In this document: positions 1 through 4,803 of the stretch, one piece after another | How the letters are laid out: each line of letters starts with the position of its first letter | How positions within the stretch are numbered: position 1 is the first letter of the stretch | Assembly (NCBI GenBank): GCA_004554385.1 | Contig: SFMO01000181.1 | Location: 1 to 5,024, forward strand | Reading direction: 5' to 3' | Origin: Ruminococcus flavefaciens | Lineage (GTDB): Bacteria > Bacillota > Clostridia > Oscillospirales > Ruminococcaceae | Length of the DNA stretch: 5,024 nucleotides | The notes under the pieces: model-generated | What the model saw: only the letters and a program-made list of their open reading frames with translations | The model's database searches: none | Told to the model about the DNA's origin: nothing | Position numbers and translations under genes: made by a program

Positions 1-44
1 ACTATTATCTGTTAAGAGATAAGTTTATGCGTTTAAAAGAGAGA

Positions 45-62
45 AGCCTCCACAGGGAGGCT
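45..62 (-). terminator. Candidate intrinsic terminator, minus strand
   Basis: A 7-bp perfect stem, AGCCTCC with GGAGGCT, closes a 4-nt loop. Read on the minus strand it is followed by TCTCTCTTTT, a pyrimidine-rich run that could act as a weak U-tract. Read on the plus strand no T run follows. It lies downstream of the minus-strand phosphatase stub and may be the terminator left from that gene, or may belong to a gene outside the window. Confidence 0.4.
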
Positions 63-185
63 ATGATAATCAATAAAATGATAAAATAATGATATCGGGC
101 TCTTAAAACAGGGAAATACTGATGAAAAATATGTACAAGTTCGGGTCAAATCAAGTGTGGAAAATCTGTTGGAAAATCGTTTTAT

Positions 186-269
186 TCATCGCCTGAAACG
201 GCGATATATAGATGAAAACGTGGCATCGCTGATTGGGCTGCCGTGGCATACGAACATTATTCTGATCAT
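186..269 (-). pseudogene. 5' remnant of low-molecular-weight protein-tyrosine phosphatase
   Basis: A 27-codon minus-strand frame begins MIRIMFVCHGSP and ends at TGA. The first ten residues match the hallmark N-terminus of low-molecular-weight protein-tyrosine phosphatases, whose P-loop continues Cys-His-Gly-Asn-Ile-Cys-Arg-Ser-Pro. Here His-Gly is followed directly by Ser-Pro, so Asn-Ile-Cys-Arg, including the essential P-loop arginine, is missing. After SPI the sequence no longer resembles the family. Intact members are about 150 residues, and none of the three minus-strand frames from 190 down to 62 resembles the rest of the domain. A ribosome binding site (AGAGAGG, 279-285, 9 nt before the ATG) and a strong promoter at 403-431 remain, so this looks like the intact 5' end of a gene whose body was deleted. 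It cannot be an active phosphatase. A chance small peptide is less likely given the MFVCHG match and the signals in front of it. Confidence 0.6.
188..205. other. Short inverted repeat at the end of the phosphatase stub
   Basis: ATCGCC and GGCGAT flank a 6-nt loop. It overlaps the last codons of the stub. Neither strand shows a T run directly after the stem, so it is not a convincing terminator. It may mark a rearrangement boundary, which is only a guess. Confidence 0.3.
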
Positions 270-278
270 ACGTTTTTT

Positions 279-285
279 CCTCTCT
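279..285 (-). promoter_or_regulatory. Ribosome binding site of the phosphatase stub
   Basis: AGAGAGG on the minus strand lies 9 nt before the ATG at 269. Together with the MFVCHG start it fixes the translation start of the remnant. Confidence 0.55.
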
Positions 286-340
286 GATTTGCTCTGTATT
301 GAAGTATTTTGCGCGTTATTTCGCGGCTTATTTTTTCTTG

Positions 341-355
341 CTGCCAATTTGGCAG
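341..355. promoter_or_regulatory. 15-bp palindrome in the stub's leader
   Basis: CTGCCAATTTGGCAG is a perfect 7-bp inverted repeat around a single central base. It lies about 40-55 nt downstream of the predicted start of the minus-strand transcript from the promoter at 403-431. With a one-base centre it would make a poor RNA hairpin but a good two-fold symmetric DNA site, so an operator is the more natural reading. No specific regulator is recognised. Confidence 0.35.
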
Positions 356-402
356 AACGGGGCGAAAACTACAAATTTATTAGAATTCTTAGTATTTTTT
401 TC

Positions 403-431
403 ATTATACCATAATCCTTCCGATTCATCAA
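403..431 (-). promoter_or_regulatory. Sigma-A-type promoter, minus strand, for the phosphatase stub
   Basis: On the minus strand TTGATG (-35, 426-431) is separated by exactly 17 bp from a perfect TATAAT (-10, 403-408), with TGG in front giving an extended -10. Transcription would start near 396 and give a leader of about 127 nt before the ATG at 269. The match is good enough to expect activity although the downstream gene is truncated. Confidence 0.7.
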
Positions 432-476
432 GACAAAAAGGGTGAAATAAGTATTTACCGATGACCTTTCAAAATT

Positions 477-495
477 GTAATATTAGGTAATATTA
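477..495. repeat. Twin GTAATATTA direct repeats upstream of the DUF4003 promoter
   Basis: GTAATATTA occurs at 477-485 and 487-495, a 10-bp period. Its core TAATATTA is itself a palindrome, so the two sites sit on the same helix face. They end 5 bp before the -35 box at 501-506. The placement would suit an activator or an AT-rich UP-like element. Simple AT-rich composition could also produce this. Confidence 0.4.
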
Positions 496-500
496 AAAAT

Positions 501-529
501 GGGACATAATAGCTGAGGTATGATATACT
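501..529 (+). promoter_or_regulatory. Sigma-A-type promoter of the DUF4003 gene
   Basis: GGGACA (501-506, a 4 of 6 match to TTGACA) is 17 bp from TATACT (524-529), with TGA directly in front giving an extended -10. Transcription would start near 536, about 41 nt before the ATG at 577. An in-frame ATG at 520 falls inside this promoter, which argues against it as the start codon. Confidence 0.6.
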
Positions 530-562
530 ATGATCACAGAAGCGGAAAGCTTACATCACAAA

Positions 563-568
563 AAGGAG
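563..568 (+). promoter_or_regulatory. Ribosome binding site deciding the start at 577
   Basis: AAGGAG lies 8 nt before ATG 577. The other in-frame ATG, at 520, has no such site and overlaps the -10 box, so 577 is chosen. Confidence 0.85.
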
Positions 569-576
569 TAATAACT

Positions 577-1551
577 ATGAAAAATACAGAAAATATAACA
601 ATGGAATTCATCGAGAACAGAGACATTATCAAAAAAGCGTTCAGACTTGAAAACTCATACATCTATCCTGTGGCAGCAAATGTATTCTGTGCGGCAGGAG
701 TCAAAGCAGATGCGGACAAGCTTGCTGAGTGCAGGAAGCTTATAAAGAAGAATGCAGGCTTTGCCTCGTATCTCAAGGGAAATATGCTTCCGCTGTTTGC
801 ATCCAAGCTCTGTGTTTCAGATGAGCCCGAAGCTTATTTCGCAAAGGTAATGGAGGTTTACGCTATACTTAAGGAGCACTTCAGAAGATCGGAATATCTT
901 GCTCTTCTGGCAGCTCTCATTGCTGAAAGAACATCGGCTGAAGAGGATGCAAATATTGCTGCAAGAGGCCGTGCTATCTATGATATGATGAAGAAGGAGC
1001 ACCCTGTCCTCACATCGAATGAGGACAATATCATGGCAGGCTTCATGGCATTTTCCGAAAAGAGCGACAAGCAGCTCACAGAAGAATCAGAGAAGTGCTA
1101 CGACATTCTCAGAAAGAGATTCTCGAACAAGAACGCAGTTCAGACCGTTTCACATATACTTGCAATGACAGATGGGGCTGCCAAGGAAAAAACCGAAAGA
1201 TTGTGCAGAATGTTTGACATGCTCAAGGAGGCAGGACGCAGATACGGCAAGCATTATGAGCTTCCGGCTCTTGCAGCTGTTTCCGTCATTGATGCTGACG
1301 AAAGAGCACTTGTTGATGCCATGATAAGTATAGACAATCTCCTTGACGGACAGAAGGGCTACGGCGCATTTGGTTTTGACAAGAAAACAAGACTCATGCA
1401 TGCAGCAATGCTCACCGCTGATCTTTATGAGGAGACTGATAACGCACAGGCTGCGGTATCCGCTTCAGCGCTTGCTATGATCGCAGCACAGGAGGCTGCG
1501 TTAATGGCTGCTATTATCGCTTCATCAACTGCTGCAAATGCTGCTAACTGA
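577..1551 (+). CDS. DUF4003 family protein
   Basis: The protein has 324 residues from ATG 577; 19 further in-frame codons upstream are rejected because that start overlaps the promoter. It has no signal peptide and no clear membrane segment until the tail, so it is most likely cytoplasmic. The sequence is almost entirely helical. The segments LENSYIYPVAANVF near residues 24-37, NAGFASYLKGNMLPLFASKL near 58-77, VMEVYAILKEHFRRSEYLALLAALIA near 91-116 and the KGYGAFGFDKKTRLMHAAML stretch in the C-terminal third resemble the Firmicutes family DUF4003, whose function is not known. Family assignment rests on pattern memory, not a search. Residues 288-324 form an Ala-rich tail that could be a hydrophobic helix. 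It has its own promoter and is followed within 25 nt by a strong hairpin, so it appears monocistronic. The neighbouring genes give no clue to its role. Confidence 0.75.
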   Translation: MKNTENITMEFIENRDIIKKAFRLENSYIYPVAANVFCAAGVKADADKLAECRKLIKKNAGFASYLKGNMLPLFASKLCVSDEPEAYFAKVMEVYAILKEHFRRSEYLALLAALIAERTSAEEDANIAARGRAIYDMMKKEHPVLTSNEDNIMAGFMAFSEKSDKQLTEESEKCYDILRKRFSNKNAVQTVSHILAMTDGAAKEKTERLCRMFDMLKEAGRRYGKHYELPALAAVSVIDADERALVDAMISIDNLLDGQKGYGAFGFDKKTRLMHAAMLTADLYEETDNAQAAVSASALAMIAAQEAALMAAIIASSTAANAAN

Positions 1552-1570
1552 TGACGGCTGTATTTGGTAT

Positions 1571-1604
1571 AAAAAAGCGGTATCCATGCGTGGATACCGC
1601 TTTT
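1571..1604. terminator. Bidirectional intrinsic terminator between convergent genes
   Basis: A perfect 14-bp stem, AAAAGCGGTATCCA with TGGATACCGCTTTT, closes a TGCG loop (1587-1590). On the plus strand it starts 21 nt after the DUF4003 stop and has a T4 tail. On the minus strand it lies 32 nt past the dockerin gene's stop and has a T6 tail. It probably ends both transcripts and is somewhat stronger for the minus strand. Confidence 0.85.
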
Positions 1605-1635
1605 CGGTTATGTGGATTCAATGATGAACTGTGGT

Positions 1636-3408
1636 TCAGAATGACTTTATCTCGCCCATGATGAATTTTCTGAGGAGGTCAAGGTCGTTACGGTCGATAA
1701 CGTCATCACCGTTTATGTCTGCTGCTCCGAAGTTATCTGCGTCGCCGCTGAGAACAGCTCTCTTCATTCTGCAAAGGTCATAGCTGTCGAGAGTTCCGTC
1801 GCCGTTAAGGTCGCCGACAGCATATTTTTCAGCAGCCTTGTCGGTTCTCCACCAGTTTACATTGTAGAGATAGCCCTCTCCGCCCTTGAATACGAAGTAA
1901 AGGTCATGGCTGCCGCTGACCTCTGAGACTGAACACCTCTGTGTAGCCCATGTCTGCCAGCCGTCGGTGCCTTTGATGTCCATTTTTCCTATCATCTGAC
2001 CGTCGGGCTTGTCGGTGTGTACTTCAAGCACTGCCTTTGCACCGTTTGAACCTATGCGGAAATCTATGCTGTGAACTCCTGTGAGGTCAACGTTTTTGAA
2101 GCCGATGTATTCGCCGTTTTCGATATATGCAACATCAAGTCCGCCCTCAGAGCAGTTTTCGGTGTCGATACCTGATTTATAGTCGAAAGTCTCTGCCTGA
2201 ATGACGTTGCCGAGTGTCCTGAGACCTGATGATGAAGCCTTGGGTGCAGTTGTAGTGACTTTTTTGGTTGTAGTCACTGCCGCAGTGGTCTTTGCAGGAG
2301 TAGTTGCCGCTTTGGTCGTAGAAGTGGTCTTTGCAGCAGTAGTTGTCACGGCTTTGGTGGTAGTTGTTGCTTTGGTAGTAGTAGTAGTTGTTGTTGTTTT
2401 GGTTGTGGTCTGCGCATTTGCCTGACCTTCATAAACAGCTTCCACGGTTGCGTCAGCCTCTATTCTCACCCTGATATATGTATCGGTAAGTTCGCCGCCG
2501 CTGAGCTTGGCGCCGTTCAGATTCCAGTGAGAGAAGGTCTTGCCCTCAACAGGAACTGCCGTAAGGTGGAGGTCGTAATCGGCATGATAATTACCGCTCC
2601 AGCGGTTTATCTTTCCGAGCTGAATGGAATTGAGAGTTATGCTGCCGTAGTCAGGCGAGTTTACAACAGTGAGCTTATGGGGCTCGGCAGGGATATTCAT
2701 AGCTGAGCGTGTTGTGCGCTCTGCGTAGGAGTATCTCTTGTTATAGAACTCGGTGACGGTAGCCATCTCGCTCTCAAAGCGTCTTATGGCATTTTCACCT
2801 GATAAGCTTCCCGAATGGAAACGTGCATATGTATCAGCTATCTGCTGTCTGTAGCTGTTTTTGTAGCTGTTGATGACAGCAGTTGTCTTGTCAGTATTGA
2901 AGTTATTGTTGGCAAGGTCCATCATAGTTCTTGCGAATTTCATTTTGAAGGATTCGTTTTTCATAAGTCCGTTGAACAATCTTGCCAGCTGACTGTTGTT
3001 ATTGCGGAGACGTTCAAATCCGTCGGCATGGTAGGATTTGTCATCGGAGCCGTAAAGTCCCTGGCCCGACTCGGTATCGAAGAGTATCATTCTCCATTTT
3101 CCGTCGGCGTAAGGGTTGCTTTCATCTGTTGCATTGCTTCTCCATGCGCTGAAGTTGTTCTGCGGCCAGTCCGCATTGGACCAGTATATCTGTGCGGCAA
3201 AGTAGTCCATAAAGCCCTGAAGGTCCACCTTATTGCAGAACTCCTCAAAGGAGATGTTTCCGTTCGCAACTCCGTCGCAGAGCTGTCGCCAGTCGCTGAG
3301 GTCCTTGTCTGTGCCCTCCTCAAGCTGGCCGTTTTCTATTATAGCGATGTCATCTTTGTTTACACCGTAATGACTGCTGAGGAAGCCGGTATTTATCTTC
3401 TCCATCAT
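1636..3408 (-). CDS. C-terminal part of broken CotH kinase-like dockerin protein (CBM6, dockerin)
   Basis: This 590-codon frame carries the back half of a secreted cellulosome-type protein. Residues 1-235 are the C-terminal half of a CotH kinase-like domain, with SNADWPQNNF (Asp80) and ILFDTESG (Asp111) resembling the family's catalytic and metal-binding acidic motifs. Residues 243-328 form a small beta-rich module with an FSHWNLNGA motif. Residues 331-397 are a Thr/Ala/Lys linker. Residues 398-523 look like CBM6, opening IQAETFDY and closing YLYNVNWW. Residues 530-588 are a dockerin with two calcium loops, DLNGDGTLDSYD and DINGDDVIDRND. The ATG at 3408 is not a believable native start: CotH homology runs 53 codons upstream in the same frame, to 3567 (starting YDGIVLRNGG and ending GEFWGIYQ), and there is no good ribosome binding site, only GGGG, and no signal peptide. 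It overlaps the upstream frame by ATGA, which looks like translational coupling but arises from the rearrangement. Expressed alone it would stay in the cytoplasm. Confidence 0.7.
   Translation of the reverse strand: MMEKINTGFLSSHYGVNKDDIAIIENGQLEEGTDKDLSDWRQLCDGVANGNISFEEFCNKVDLQGFMDYFAAQIYWSNADWPQNNFSAWRSNATDESNPYADGKWRMILFDTESGQGLYGSDDKSYHADGFERLRNNNSQLARLFNGLMKNESFKMKFARTMMDLANNNFNTDKTTAVINSYKNSYRQQIADTYARFHSGSLSGENAIRRFESEMATVTEFYNKRYSYAERTTRSAMNIPAEPHKLTVVNSPDYGSITLNSIQLGKINRWSGNYHADYDLHLTAVPVEGKTFSHWNLNGAKLSGGELTDTYIRVRIEADATVEAVYEGQANAQTTTKTTTTTTTTKATTTTKAVTTTAAKTTSTTKAATTPAKTTAAVTTTKKVTTTAPKASSSGLRTLGNVIQAETFDYKSGIDTENCSEGGLDVAYIENGEYIGFKNVDLTGVHSIDFRIGSNGAKAVLEVHTDKPDGQMIGKMDIKGTDGWQTWATQRCSVSEVSGSHDLYFVFKGGEGYLYNVNWWRTDKAAEKYAVGDLNGDGTLDSYDLCRMKRAVLSGDADNFGAADINGDDVIDRNDLDLLRKFIMGEIKSF
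2218..2418 (-). repeat. Low-complexity Thr-rich linker coding repeat
   Basis: This stretch encodes about 67 residues, mostly Thr with regular Lys, Ala and Pro, such as TTTKTTTTTTTTKATTTTK. It separates the CotH and beta-rich modules from the CBM6 and dockerin. Thr-rich linkers are typical of Ruminococcus cellulosomal proteins, are probably flexible and may be O-glycosylated. On the plus strand it appears as a Val-rich open frame, which is not a gene. The imperfect codon repeats make length variation between strains likely. Confidence 0.8.
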
Positions 3409-4472
3409 CTGGTAAATGCCCCAGAATTCGCCGTCAAGCAGGACGATACACTCAGTAGTTGCCTGATGGGCAAAGCCTCTGTCGGCAACGAGGGACTGAT
3501 TGATGCTGTCACGGAAGAAAGCGGCAGTATTGTCGTTTCCGCCGTTGCGGAGAACGATACCGTCGTATTTTTTGATACCTTCATATTTTTGTAGTAGCCT
3601 GAATTGGTCTTGCCGATGAGGTATGTTTTGGTGACGTACTCGCTTGCGTGGTTTTCACTGTCAACTGCAACAGCGCGTATCACCACAGCCTTGTCGACAT
3701 TGCCGCGGGGAGCTTCTCCGCCGTCGGGAACAATATCAGTACGTGCACTGAGACGGTTTTCGGTATCGGTCATATCCTTTATTGTGAGAGGCTCGGTGTA
3801 TTTTTTTGAGCCCCAGACAGGATCGCTGCCGTCTGTTGTGTAGTATATATCGCAGCCCTCGTCAGCGGTGAGCGTCAGGGAGAAGCTGCTGTCATAGAAG
3901 CCGCTGTCATGGGAGAAAGCAGGCTTGTGAACGGCTGCACTGCCCTCGGGAGCGGTGTTCGCCTTTTCGGGGGTACAGCTGAGCATATAGTATTGACCGC
4001 TGCCGTCGGGATACTGTCCGTAGGAGCTGTCGGCAGGTATAGCATCGAATGTAATGGTCTGAGCAATATTGCCCTTTGTGTCGGTCAGAGTGAGTGTCTC
4101 GCCTGACGATGAAAGTCCGAAAGGAGCTATTTTTGCGTTATTTTTTGCTCCGTCGCTGTCGCAGAAGACCATGAGTCTGCCATTGGCAGGGATATTGGTA
4201 CCATCGGGGAAAACATATTTGTATGGCTCTGTTTCTTTGTCGGAAAGTCCCCAGCCCGAAATATCGGCATCTGTCTTTCCGTTGTTGTAAAGCTCTACCC
4301 AGTCATAGCAGCTGCCGTCAGCCGCTTTGTAGGCAGTGTTTTTTGAGCATATCTCGTTAAAGCTGATTTGCGATGCGCTGTCTGCGTTTGCAGGAAGATA
4401 TGCGGCGTTCTGCAGCAATATCCCAAGGCAGACCAGCCCTGCGACACTGCGCTTTTTAAGTATTTTTTCCAT
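3405..4472 (-). CDS. N-terminal part of broken CotH dockerin protein (signal peptide, lamin-tail, CHB_HEX_C-like)
   Basis: The frame has 355 codons. Residues 1-30 are a Sec signal peptide: a Lys/Arg-rich start (MEKILKKRSV), a hydrophobic core (AGLVCLGILL) and a likely cut after ANA. Residues about 34-145 are a lamin-tail domain, with ISFNEICSKN, YDWVELYNNG and ISGWGLSD as its hallmark strands. Residues about 183-285 resemble the chitobiase/beta-hexosaminidase C-terminal domain often found before CotH (FSHDSGFYDSSFSLTL, IYYTTDGSDP, VIRAVAVD). Residues 291-299 (SGYYKNMKV) begin the CotH domain, after which the frame is lost. The last 55 or so residues are out-of-frame translation with no family resemblance and end at TGA 3405. 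The start is supported by the signal peptide and by AAGGTGGAGAGG just upstream. The product could be exported but would lack the kinase-like domain, CBM and dockerin, so it could not dock to a scaffoldin. Confidence 0.75.
   Translation of the reverse strand: MEKILKKRSVAGLVCLGILLQNAAYLPANADSASQISFNEICSKNTAYKAADGSCYDWVELYNNGKTDADISGWGLSDKETEPYKYVFPDGTNIPANGRLMVFCDSDGAKNNAKIAPFGLSSSGETLTLTDTKGNIAQTITFDAIPADSSYGQYPDGSGQYYMLSCTPEKANTAPEGSAAVHKPAFSHDSGFYDSSFSLTLTADEGCDIYYTTDGSDPVWGSKKYTEPLTIKDMTDTENRLSARTDIVPDGGEAPRGNVDKAVVIRAVAVDSENHASEYVTKTYLIGKTNSGYYKNMKVSKNTTVSFSATAETTILPLSSVTASISPSLPTEALPIRQLLSVSSCLTANSGAFTR
3567..3579 (-). other. Junction of the frame disruption, with slippery-like A6 run
   Basis: On the minus strand GGTATC is followed by AAAAAAT. 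The upstream frame reads GTA TCA AAA AAT and the homologous downstream frame reads ATC AAA AAA TAC, a -1 shift. A AAA AAT fits the X XXY YYZ pattern for -1 slippage, so a small amount of joined product is conceivable. The missing CotH segment shows the primary event is a deletion, not programmed frameshifting. Confidence 0.6.
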
Positions 4473-4474
4473 TT

Positions 4475-4486
4475 CCTCTCCACCTT
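4475..4486 (-). promoter_or_regulatory. Ribosome binding site of the CotH/dockerin gene
   Basis: AAGGTGGAGAGG on the minus strand lies directly before ATG 4472, with only 2 nt between its last G and the start codon. The GGTGGAG part is the likely anti-Shine-Dalgarno contact, at about 5 nt spacing. It confirms the start of the signal peptide. Confidence 0.8.
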
Positions 4487-4587
4487 AAATAAAATAAATT
4501 ACCCTCTGAATCCGTAACTGAGAACAGTAGCACTATGAATTTTTATATATATTGTCAAATATGTTTTTCAGCGAGCGCAACACATTT

Positions 4588-4616
4588 ATTATATCACATC
4601 TACATGGCTATTTCAA
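4588..4616 (-). promoter_or_regulatory. Main promoter of the CotH/dockerin gene
   Basis: On the minus strand TTGAAA (4611-4616) lies exactly 17 bp from a perfect TATAAT (4588-4593), with TGA directly in front giving an extended -10. Transcription would start near 4581 and give a leader of about 108 nt before ATG 4472. Confidence 0.7.
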
Positions 4617-4636
4617 GCGGTTTTCTGAATTTTATT

Positions 4637-4682
4637 ACATTTTTAAGCAAAAAATTATAGCTCAAAAATGACATTTTTAGGC
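4637..4682. repeat. Direct repeat ACATTTTTAAGC/ACATTTTTAGGC with overlapping palindrome
   Basis: The 12-mers at 4637-4648 and 4671-4682 match at 11 of 12 positions, 34 bp apart. The second overlaps AAAAATGACATTTTT (4664-4678), a 7-bp inverted repeat around one base. They lie roughly 57-100 bp upstream of the predicted transcription start of the CotH/dockerin gene, where regulator sites would be expected. The low complexity makes chance a real possibility. Confidence 0.3.
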
Positions 4683-4731
4683 AGCTGTGTAGCTATTGCA
4701 TAAAAAAATAGACAATCATCGTAAAAATATA

Positions 4732-4760
4732 TTTATATTGCAAAATGTAATATTTGTCAT
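4732..4760 (-). promoter_or_regulatory. Possible second minus-strand promoter
   Basis: ATGACA (4755-4760) and TATAAA (4732-4737) are separated by 17 bp on the minus strand, each one base from consensus. It would give a leader of about 250 nt for the CotH/dockerin gene. In DNA this AT-rich such matches arise easily, so it ranks below the promoter at 4588-4616. Confidence 0.35.
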
Positions 4761-4803
4761 GTTTTATACAGTGCTGAAATCTTTACATAGTTCAATATTT
4801 TCA

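Larger units (their letters stand above)
1636..4472 (-). pseudogene. Ancestral secreted CotH/CBM6/dockerin gene with out-of-frame internal deletion
   Basis: The two minus-strand frames are one disrupted gene. The first follows the family up to SGYYKNMKV (residues 291-299), the usual entry into the CotH domain. Homology resumes in the -1 frame at KKYDGIVLRNGGND, which in intact homologues lies well inside the domain. The expected intervening stretch, normally opening with a SLxTDPxNLFD-like motif and including the RIHGGxSRxxPQKS-like motif, is absent from all frames; from memory of the family this is roughly 100-130 residues. The junction lies at 3567-3579, where GGTATC is followed by A6. GGTATC recurs 20 nt further along, so deletion across short direct repeats is plausible. 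A single missing or extra base cannot explain the lost domain. Joined, the product would be about 945 residues and would lack the nucleotide-binding lobe. Full order: signal peptide, lamin-tail, chitobiase C-terminal-like, CotH, beta module, linker, CBM6, dockerin. Confidence 0.75.
4487..4803. other. AT-rich intergenic region upstream of the CotH/dockerin gene
   Basis: No open frame of note is seen on either strand. The region holds the minus-strand promoter candidates at 4588-4616 and 4732-4760, the ACATTTTTA repeats and a 15-bp palindrome around 4637-4682. A TTGACA on the minus strand at 4552-4557 has no good -10 partner at 16-18 bp. I recognise no riboswitch or RNA gene in the roughly 108-nt leader. 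Confidence 0.6.

Noticed and set aside
156..172. DnaA-box-like TTTTCCACA and a repeated GATTTTCCA on the minus strand
   Set aside because: There is one imperfect box only, with no cluster, no dnaA or dnaN nearby and no other origin features.
369..404. Minus-strand 11-codon frame MKKILRILINL
   Set aside because: Its ATG overlaps the -10 box TATAAT, so it would lie at or before the transcription start, and it has no ribosome binding site.
157..414. Plus-strand 85-codon open frame starting at GTG
   Set aside because: It has no ribosome binding site and no recognisable similarity, and it runs antisense across the better supported minus-strand promoter, leader and phosphatase stub.
520..576. Upstream in-frame ATG for the DUF4003 gene
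   Set aside because: It overlaps the predicted -10 box and lacks a ribosome binding site, while ATG 577 has AAGGAG at ideal spacing.
2201..2425. Plus-strand Val-rich frame
   Set aside because: It is the reverse complement of the Thr-rich linker; the Val codons simply mirror Thr codons.
3405..3408. ATGA overlap suggesting a translationally coupled two-gene operon
   Set aside because: Clear CotH homology extends upstream of ATG 3408 in the same frame for 53 codons, so the two frames are pieces of one gene, not two genes.
2815..3594. Long plus-strand open frame of 259 codons
   Set aside because: It is antisense to the CotH and downstream coding sequence, which has clear domain homology; the frame has no start signals and no recognisable family.
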